Source: JAYVJH01 sp043777595 | Lineage (GTDB): Bacteria > Bacteroidota > Bacteroidia > Cytophagales > Spirosomataceae | Direction: 5' to 3' | Assembly: GCA_043777595.1 (NCBI GenBank) | Contig: JAYWHT010000034.1 | Coordinates: forward strand, 1 to 57,456 | DNA: 57,456 bases | Part shown: positions 52,220-57,456 of the stretch, piece by piece | How positions within the stretch are numbered: position 1 is the first letter of the stretch | Layout: every line of letters starts with the position of its first letter | The notes under the pieces: model-generated | The model's database searches: none | Told to the model about the DNA's origin: nothing | The model's input: only the letters and a program-made list of their open reading frames with translations | Program-made: the position numbers and the translations under genes

Positions 52220-55200
52220 ATGAGAAAACCTCTATTATTCACTCTTGCTTTGTTGGCGAGTTTGTCCGTTCAGCCAGCTTCGGCGCAGCAGTTTGTTGCC
52301 TCAGCCAAAAACGGCTCAACGACAGCCACGTCCCAAGCCAAATACCTCAAAGAAGTATTGGGCAATATGCAAAGCCGCTACCAGACTGCTTTTATTTACA
52401 AAACAAACTTGGTAGAAACCGCCACCGTCAGCTCATCGTTTGAAATGACAGGCAAAAACTTAGAAAAAGACTTACGCAACGCACTCGAAGGCAACAACTT
52501 GGCTTTTGAAAAAGCAGGCCAAAATCTGTTTGTGATTACTGCCAAAGAAACTCGGACAATCGTAGCTGATGAGGTTACAGGTCGTGTAAAAGATGGTAAA
52601 ACTGGCGAAGCTCTACCAGGGGTTAGCATTGTGGTAAAAGGCACAACCCGTGGTACAACGTCTGACGCAAACGGTAACTATAAAATCGCTGCCAACGACA
52701 AGGCTACATTAGTATTTTCATTTGTTGGCTACGACAGCAAAGAAGCCGCCGTTGGCGGTCGTACTGTGATTGACTTGGGTTTGGAGGCATCTTCATCGAC
52801 TTTGAGCGAAGTACAAGTGGTAGGCTCACGCTCTACAACGGCACGCACAAACATCGAGTCGGCGGCACCTGTGGACGTAATAACCCCAAAAGAACTAAAA
52901 GGCTTTTCTCAGGTTGATGTAGGACAAATCTTAAACTACGTTGCTCCATCGTTCAACTCAAACCGCCAGACTGTTGCCGATGGCACTGACCACATCGACC
53001 CAGCTTCGTTGCGTGGCCTCGGCCCAGACCAAGTACTGGTGTTGGTAAACGGTAAACGTCGCCACACATCGGCCTTAGTAAACATCAACGGTACAGTAGG
53101 CCGTGGCTCGGTAGGTACAGACATGAACGTAATACCAGTAGCCGCCATTGAGCGTATCGAAGTACTACGTGACGGTGCTGCCGCTCAGTATGGCTCAGAT
53201 GCTATTGCGGGTGTTATTAACGTAGTTTTGAAAAAAGACTACAAAGGGCTAACGGCTTCGTTTACAGGTGGTACAAACATGACAACCATGAAATATACAG
53301 CCCCCAACATAAACGGCGGCACGACAGACCATTCTCATCATATTACCGACGGCCAAGTGATTCAGTTTGATATTTCAAAAGGAATGCGTTTGGGTAAAAA
53401 AGGTGCCATGAGCATTTCGGCTCAATATAACGAGCGTGGCAAAACCAGCCGCACAGGCTTAGACAACGCCCCTACAATTTACTTGGGTGCCAATGCTGGT
53501 TTTCCAGCTACGCCAGCAGGTCAAGATGTAACAACATTCCGTAAAACACTACTTGCCGCCGATGCCGCACAGGTTACAGCCAGAGGCTACAACCGTGAGA
53601 ATATGATATTCGGTAACTCAAACGCTCGTAATATCGGTTTGTTTATCAATGGTGGTTTGCCAATAGGTATCAAGTCTGAGGCTTACTTCTCGGCAGGTAT
53701 CACAAGCCGTACAGGGCAGGGCTATGGCAACAACCGTATTCCTGTTTCTCGTGGTCAGCAACCATTGGCCAGCGATGGGTCATTGTTATATAAAGATGGC
53801 TTCTTGCCGGGTATCGAATCGACTATTGGCGACCAGTCGTTGCAGTTGGGTTTCAAAACTACGCTTGGTGGCTTCAAGATGGATTTGAGCAATACTTACG
53901 GTGCCAATACATTTAAGTTCAATGTCTTTAATTCTGGAAATGCCACATTGCCCAACAGCGACACACAACCAACTTCGTTTGATGCTGGTAAACTACAATT
54001 TACCCAAAACACGACTAACCTCGATTTTTCAAAACTATACGAAAAAGTGGGAAGTATCACAGGCTTAAACATAGCATTTGGTGCTGAGTTTCGTACTGAC
54101 CTTTATAAAATCACGGCTGGTGAATTGGCCTCTTACTCGGGTGCTGCCAAAAACGTACCTGTTGCTCCAATAGTAGTAGGTGGCCCAGCCTATAACAATG
54201 GCGTAACGGCCGCAGGACCTGGCGGTCAGGTATTCCCAGGCTATCAGCCAAGTAACCAAATCGACAAATCACGTACTAACTTAGGATTGTATGGCGATTT
54301 GGAAGGTGAGTTTGCCAACCGCTTATTGGTTGGTGTAGCCGCCCGCTTTGAGAACTATTCAGATTTTGGCTCTAATGTAACAGGTAAATTGGCCGCTCGT
54401 TTGAAACTAACCGACAACTTCGCCGTTCGTGGCTCGGCCAGTACAGGCTTCCGTGCGCCATCGTTGCACCAGCGTTATTTCAACAATACTTCTACGCAAT
54501 TTGTGGGTGGTGTGCCGTCTAATACCCTGACAGTAAACAACGAAGAAGGCTCGCTTTCTCGTGTTGCGATTGGTGTAGATGCACTCAAACCCGAAACATC
54601 TGTAAACTTTACGGCTGGTGTAACGGCCAAGTTGGGAACGTTGTCATTGACGATTGATGCTTATAAAATCGACATCAAAGATCGCATCGTTTATTCGGGG
54701 GCTTTCTCTCGTGCATTGTTGGGCTTTACTGCCGACCAGTATGTGGGTATCAATAACGTAAACTTCTTTGCCAACGCTGCCAACACCAGCACACAAGGTA
54801 TAGATGTGGTAGCCAATGGACGCTATAATGTAGGCAAAGGCAAGTTGTTTGTAACGCTCGCTATGAACTTCAACGAAAACAAAGTAACGAGTATCAACAG
54901 CACGCCGCTTATCAACAGCGATGCCAAAAACGACCCTGTCGGCAACCCAAATAACTGGTTCAAAAACCTATTATTTGACCGTCAGCAGATTTCACGTATT
55001 GAAGTATGGCAACCAAAAGACAAGATCAATTTGAGCTTGACTTATTCAATCGGTAAGTTTGACATTACAGCTCGTACCGTTCGTTTTGGTGAAGCCAAGT
55101 ACATTCACAATCTTTATACCGAAGCCAAAAAACCAGACGGAACATACTGGAATACATCAAACAATATTGCAGGCCAGCCACAGCCGTTGTATAACTACAA

Positions 55201-55483
55201 TAGCGATGGTACAGCCAAAATCGACCAAGTATTTGCGCCAGTATTTATCAGCGATTTGATTGTCAATTACAAAATCAATAATATGCTTGGCATTGCAGTA
55301 GGTGCAAACAACGTTTTAGACGTTTATCCAGACCAAATCTACATCGACCCTCGCAATGCCATTGGCTCGGTGGACTATGTCGCTGGCCGTGATGCTTCAA
55401 ACCGTGGTCGTTTGTTGTTCCAGCCCAATCAGGGTGGTTACAATGGCCGTTTTGTGTTTGCTCGCCTAACAGCATCGTTTTAA
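52220..55483 (+). CDS. TonB-dependent receptor with STN signalling domain
   Basis: 1087 residues from ATG 52220 (MRKPLLFTLALLASLSVQPASAQQ, signal peptide); a frame from 52118 inside FecR is rejected. Domains in order are STN (about 33-115: YLKEVLGNMQSRYQTAFIYKTNL), a carboxypeptidase-like regulatory domain (about 122-205: VTGRVKDGKTGEALPGVSIVVKG), a plug (about 220-340; LVLVNGKRRHTS, IPVAAIERIEVLRDGAAAQYGSDAIAGVINVVLKK) and an outer-membrane barrel ending FVFARLTASF. The ligand is unknown. No SusD partner follows. The STN domain and the sigma/FecR genes upstream fit FecA-type transmembrane signalling. Confidence 0.94.
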   Translation: MRKPLLFTLALLASLSVQPASAQQFVASAKNGSTTATSQAKYLKEVLGNMQSRYQTAFIYKTNLVETATVSSSFEMTGKNLEKDLRNALEGNNLAFEKAGQNLFVITAKETRTIVADEVTGRVKDGKTGEALPGVSIVVKGTTRGTTSDANGNYKIAANDKATLVFSFVGYDSKEAAVGGRTVIDLGLEASSSTLSEVQVVGSRSTTARTNIESAAPVDVITPKELKGFSQVDVGQILNYVAPSFNSNRQTVADGTDHIDPASLRGLGPDQVLVLVNGKRRHTSALVNINGTVGRGSVGTDMNVIPVAAIERIEVLRDGAAAQYGSDAIAGVINVVLKKDYKGLTASFTGGTNMTTMKYTAPNINGGTTDHSHHITDGQVIQFDISKGMRLGKKGAMSISAQYNERGKTSRTGLDNAPTIYLGANAGFPATPAGQDVTTFRKTLLAADAAQVTARGYNRENMIFGNSNARNIGLFINGGLPIGIKSEAYFSAGITSRTGQGYGNNRIPVSRGQQPLASDGSLLYKDGFLPGIESTIGDQSLQLGFKTTLGGFKMDLSNTYGANTFKFNVFNSGNATLPNSDTQPTSFDAGKLQFTQNTTNLDFSKLYEKVGSITGLNIAFGAEFRTDLYKITAGELASYSGAAKNVPVAPIVVGGPAYNNGVTAAGPGGQVFPGYQPSNQIDKSRTNLGLYGDLEGEFANRLLVGVAARFENYSDFGSNVTGKLAARLKLTDNFAVRGSASTGFRAPSLHQRYFNNTSTQFVGGVPSNTLTVNNEEGSLSRVAIGVDALKPETSVNFTAGVTAKLGTLSLTIDAYKIDIKDRIVYSGAFSRALLGFTADQYVGINNVNFFANAANTSTQGIDVVANGRYNVGKGKLFVTLAMNFNENKVTSINSTPLINSDAKNDPVGNPNNWFKNLLFDRQQISRIEVWQPKDKINLSLTYSIGKFDITARTVRFGEAKYIHNLYTEAKKPDGTYWNTSNNIAGQPQPLYNYNSDGTAKIDQVFAPVFISDLIVNYKINNMLGIAVGANNVLDVYPDQIYIDPRNAIGSVDYVAGRDASNRGRLLFQPNQGGYNGRFVFARLTASF

Positions 55484-55537
55484 ATAGTCAAGTCGTATTA
55501 TATTTGAATATGACTTAGTAGTAGTATTCCAAAAATC

Positions 55538-55576
55538 AAACGGCAGTCAGACAATTAGTCTGGCTGCCGTTTTTGT
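55538..55576 (+). terminator. Rho-independent terminator after the TonB receptor
   Basis: 15-base stem AAACGGCAGTCAGAC / GTCTGGCTGCCGTTT with one GU pair and loop AATTA, then T-rich, 55 bases after the stop. A second version of this stem occurs at 57206-57242. It opens the gene-free stretch 55484-55804. Confidence 0.8.
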
Positions 55577-55640
55577 TTGTGTTTTATTACAAATATTGAT
55601 AATATTGGCGAACAATTATACAAAGCCTAAGCATTAAAAT

Positions 55641-55678
55641 TTGGTTTAAACCAAGTGCTTTTTTGGTTTAAACCAAAA
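55641..55678 (+). promoter_or_regulatory. Tandem palindromic operator
   Basis: TTGGTTTAAACCAA at 55641-55654 and TTTTGGTTTAAACCAAAA at 55661-55678 share the same perfect palindrome. Centres are 22 bases apart, about two helical turns, and the second lies 29.5 bases from the T of the -7 box. The arrangement fits paired dimeric activator or repressor sites. Confidence 0.6.
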
Positions 55679-55698
55679 ACTTTCTCGTTTTGACCCGC

Positions 55699-55706
55699 TA
55701 CCTTTG
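55699..55706 (+). promoter_or_regulatory. Promoter -7 element of the accessory lipoprotein unit
   Basis: TACCTTTG fits TAnnTTTG. No -33 TTTG is found at the expected distance, where instead the operator palindrome ends; an activator may substitute. Confidence 0.5.
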
Positions 55707-55712
55707 TAAAAC

Positions 55713-55757
55713 AAAAAGCCCTGCATCTGTCTGGCCAACTCGATAAGGCTTTTTTTA
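55713..55757 (+). terminator. Promoter-proximal hairpin (attenuator or small RNA terminator)
   Basis: AAAAAGCC (55713-55720) pairs with GGCTTTTT (55747 on), followed by T-rich sequence. It begins about 7 bases after the -7 box, so the first RNA bases fold into a terminator-like stem. The homologous copy at 57374-57415 has a longer 12-base stem. Confidence 0.55.
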
Positions 55758-55804
55758 ACAGTCTCAAATAATTTTTATCAATCATTTTAAAAAAATTTGA
55801 AACC

Positions 55805-56104
55805 ATGAAAAAGCTATTGAAAATTTGCTCGTTAGTTGTAGTAGTTACTACAATGACAGTATCGTGCCAGAAAGATGAGGTTGGTTCTTTGGCAGACCCA
55901 AACCTTGAAGAAAATAGTACATTTGTTAGTTTGAAGGACGCTATCACTGTATCGCAAAGTTATTTTGAAGAAGCCAAACAAATGAACAAAAACAACAGTA
56001 GAGTGGGTGCAGACAGTACTTTGGTAGGCAACAAAAATAAAAAAGTGAAGAAAACCAAAAGCTACAAAGACGATAAAACAAACGAACTTACAACACTTAT
56101 CTAA
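55805..56104 (+). CDS. Short lipoprotein, possibly truncated C10/Spi-prodomain-like
   Basis: 99 residues: MKKLLKICSLVVVVTTMTVSC is a lipoprotein signal (Cys21), then FVSLKDAITVSQSYFEEA and a Lys-rich middle that ends TNELTTLI. The part FVSLKDA followed by a helix resembles the prodomain of Bacteroidota C10 (streptopain-like) lipoproteins, where a strand such as LIYVINY normally follows; here a stop replaces it. So it may be the 5' remnant of such a gene or a free prodomain/inhibitor. Resemblance is by eye only. Confidence 0.5.
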   Translation: MKKLLKICSLVVVVTTMTVSCQKDEVGSLADPNLEENSTFVSLKDAITVSQSYFEEAKQMNKNNSRVGADSTLVGNKNKKVKKTKSYKDDKTNELTTLI

Positions 56105-56126
56105 ACGCCTTAACAGGTATAAGAAA

Positions 56127-56594
56127 ATGAACAACTATATCAAAAAAGCTACTTGTTTAGCAATGTGTGTTTGTTTTTTGTCGCTTTTAGATAGTTGCTG
56201 CATTCAATGTAATACAGGGCCAATTCAACAGTTTTTTCACGGTTTTTGGAAATTAACCGAGACACAACAAACAGATGGAAAAATTATTAAAAGTACATTA
56301 AATCAGTATTTCTATAACGGCTTAGAAGGTGCGCCAGTAAAAGATAGTGTTATTTTTTATAACGATAAAATACCTACCAAAGCCACTGCCCGAACCAAAA
56401 TTGTCGAAAGTAATGATAAGCAACGAAGAGCAGTCTCGCTATTAGACGACGGTAGCTTTATCTCTATCCAATTTTTTAGCGACCAAATGGCTACTGATGT
56501 TTACTTAGAAATAATCAGAGCCAACACACTCGATAGTCTTTCTAAAAGCCCACTTGAACGGTATAAACCTATTGGTGTAAAAAGAGTGTGGTAA
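56127..56594 (+). CDS. Lipoprotein of a duplicated family, function unknown
   Basis: 155 residues, start ATG 56127 with MNNYIKKATCLAMCVCFLSLLDSC, a lipoprotein-like signal. The mature part (GFWKLTETQQTDGKIIKSTLNQYFYN; SLLDDGSFISIQFFSDQM; ERYKPIGVKRVW) looks like a small beta-rich protein; FWKL and KxKxT-type strands suggest a lipocalin-like or similar extracellular fold, which is a guess. It is about 60 percent identical by eye to the pseudogene at 56673. A common leader (AACGCCTTAACAGGTATAAG) precedes both. Confidence 0.6.
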   Translation: MNNYIKKATCLAMCVCFLSLLDSCCIQCNTGPIQQFFHGFWKLTETQQTDGKIIKSTLNQYFYNGLEGAPVKDSVIFYNDKIPTKATARTKIVESNDKQRRAVSLLDDGSFISIQFFSDQMATDVYLEIIRANTLDSLSKSPLERYKPIGVKRVW

Positions 56595-56672
56595 AACTAA
56601 TAAACAATCAGCACAGTGGCAGCACTCTGTTTTGTGTGTGCTTCACTTAAACGCCCTAACGGGAATAAGAAA

Positions 56673-57164
56673 ATGAACAGCTATACACAAAAATCATATT
56701 CTTTTGTTATTTTTATTTGCCTTTTTTCTCTGTTATGAAACTGCGATATTCAAGGTAATTTAGGGCCGATTCAGCAATATTTTCACGGTTTTTGGAAATT
56801 GACTGAAATACAACAACCAAATGGAAAAATCATTAAAAGTACTACCAATCAGTATTTTTACAATGAATGGTTTGGAAATGTTAATACAGGAAAACCAGTA
56901 CCATTAGCCAGAGATAGTATTATTTTTTATACTGATAAGATACCTGTCAAAGCCACGGCAGTCACCAAGACCATAGAAACCAACGATAAGCAACAAAAAG
57001 TGGTATCGTTGTTAGACGATGGTAGTTTTGTATCTATTCAACTTTTTAGAGACCAAATGGCTACTTATGTCTATTTAGAAATTATCAGAGCCAATACATT
57101 AGATAGCCTCTCAAAGAACCCAATCGAGCGATATAAACCTTTTAATACGACAAGGGTATGGTGA
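56673..57164 (+). pseudogene. Paralogue of the 56127 lipoprotein with a nonsense codon
   Basis: Reading from ATG 56673 gives MNSYTQKSYSFVIFICLFSLL and then TGA at 56736-56738, exactly where the working copy has Asp before the lipobox Cys. Beyond the stop the frame is open to 57164 and keeps the family pattern (FHGFWKLTEIQQPNGK, SLLDDGSFVSIQLFRDQM, ERYKPFNTTRVW). A restart within is possible but would lack a signal peptide. An insertion of about 6 residues (GNVNTG) separates it from the first copy. The leader AACGCCCTAACGGGAATAAG is shared. Confidence 0.7.
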
Positions 57165-57205
57165 TAGTTTGGCAATATATGGTAGTCTAAAAAATCAAGT
57201 ATAAC

Positions 57206-57242
57206 AAAACGGCAGTCCAGCAATTAGTCTGGCTGCCGTTTT
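57206..57242 (+). terminator. Terminator, second copy
   Basis: 10-base stem AAAACGGCAG / CTGCCGTTTT, the same stem and loop type as 55538-55576, 42 bases after the pseudogene stop. Confidence 0.75.
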
Positions 57243-57322
57243 GTCGTTTGGGCTTTATTACAAATGTTAATATACTGACGAACAAATATGCGTAACGAAA
57301 TAGCAACGAAAACGAGATAGTT

Positions 57323-57338
57323 TTTGGTTTAACCCAAA
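57323..57338 (+). promoter_or_regulatory. Operator-like palindrome, second copy
   Basis: TTTGGTTTAACCCAAA has one mismatch to the palindrome of the first unit and sits 29.5 bases before the -7 box, exactly as in the first unit. A second site is not clear here. Confidence 0.5.
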
Positions 57339-57359
57339 TATTTTCTCGGTTTGACTCTC

Positions 57360-57367
57360 TACCTTTG
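57360..57367 (+). promoter_or_regulatory. Promoter -7 element of the next unit
   Basis: TACCTTTG, as at 55699-55706, directing transcription out of the window. The gene it serves lies beyond 57456. No coding frame was seen in 57165-57456 beyond these control sites. Confidence 0.5.
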
Positions 57368-57373
57368 TAAAAC

Positions 57374-57416
57374 AAAAAGCCCTGCATCTGTCTGAGCAAC
57401 TTCGCAGGGCTTTTTT
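57374..57416 (+). terminator. Promoter-proximal hairpin, second copy
   Basis: Perfect stem AAAAAGCCCTGC (57374-57385) / GCAGGGCTTTTT (57404-57415) with T run, starting about 7 bases after the -7 box. Confidence 0.65.
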
Positions 57417-57456
57417 ACAAACAATTTTAAACAATTTTTTCAAATCATTTTAAAAC

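Noticed and set aside
1..57456. tRNA, rRNA, CRISPR arrays, integrases and transposases
   Set aside because: None was recognised when reading both strands; short tandem repeats with regular spacers were not seen.

Overview
The window looks like chromosomal DNA of a Bacteroidota of the Cytophagia type (Spirosomataceae-like; genus not determinable here). The signs are type IX secretion sorting domains (type A on the phosphoesterase at 10755-14681, type B/CHU_C on 15986-17254), a PorE-like TPR/beta-propeller/OmpA lipoprotein, a sigma/FecR/TonB-receptor triad, a fused E1 alpha-beta ketoacid dehydrogenase, near absence of Shine-Dalgarno sites, and many start-proximal TAnnTTTG elements, the Bacteroidota -7 box. 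No rRNA, tRNA, CRISPR array or transposase was recognised.

Layout. 1-2.6 kb: a truncated lipoprotein, a frameshifted GT39-like membrane glycosyltransferase and a GH25 muramidase. 2.6-6.1 kb: a methyltransferase, YggS and the PorE-like protein. 6.2-9.4 kb: an AT-rich three-gene restriction-modification-like island with overlapping genes: a 5-cytosine methyltransferase, a two-motif degenerate LAGLIDADG-like protein (frameshifted here) and a small PD-(D/E)XK nuclease. This is the best candidate for an undescribed system. 9.4-22 kb: an NtrC-type regulator without an HTH domain, secreted and cell-wall proteins, DusB, an MFS exporter, YraN, MlaE and an NTF2-like protein. 22-30 kb: two PAP2/vanadium-haloperoxidase-type proteins interleaved with two outer-membrane barrels, then the E1 ketoacid dehydrogenase. 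30-42 kb: housekeeping genes (GT4, thioesterase, DUF4301, EamA, ProA, NifU, acyltransferase, RNase D), two toxin-antitoxin pairs and a palindromic intergenic repeat. 42-45.5 kb: a lemA-TPM-TPM-Nudix operon interrupted by a hairpin-bracketed cassette (42-aa peptide and a PD-(D/E)XK protein). 45.4-50.5 kb: Na+/solute symporter, TrpF-like protein, DEAD helicase and two membrane protein/HTH regulator pairs. 50.6-55.5 kb: the ECF sigma/FecR/TonB receptor signalling locus. 55.5-57.4 kb: a duplicated accessory unit with terminator, operator palindromes, promoter, promoter-proximal hairpin and small lipoproteins, one of them a pseudogene; a second control region runs out of the window.

Function calls are from reading motifs by eye; no database search was run. 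Where the longest frame has an implausible start, a later start was chosen from signal peptides, promoters or gene overlaps, and the reason is given.
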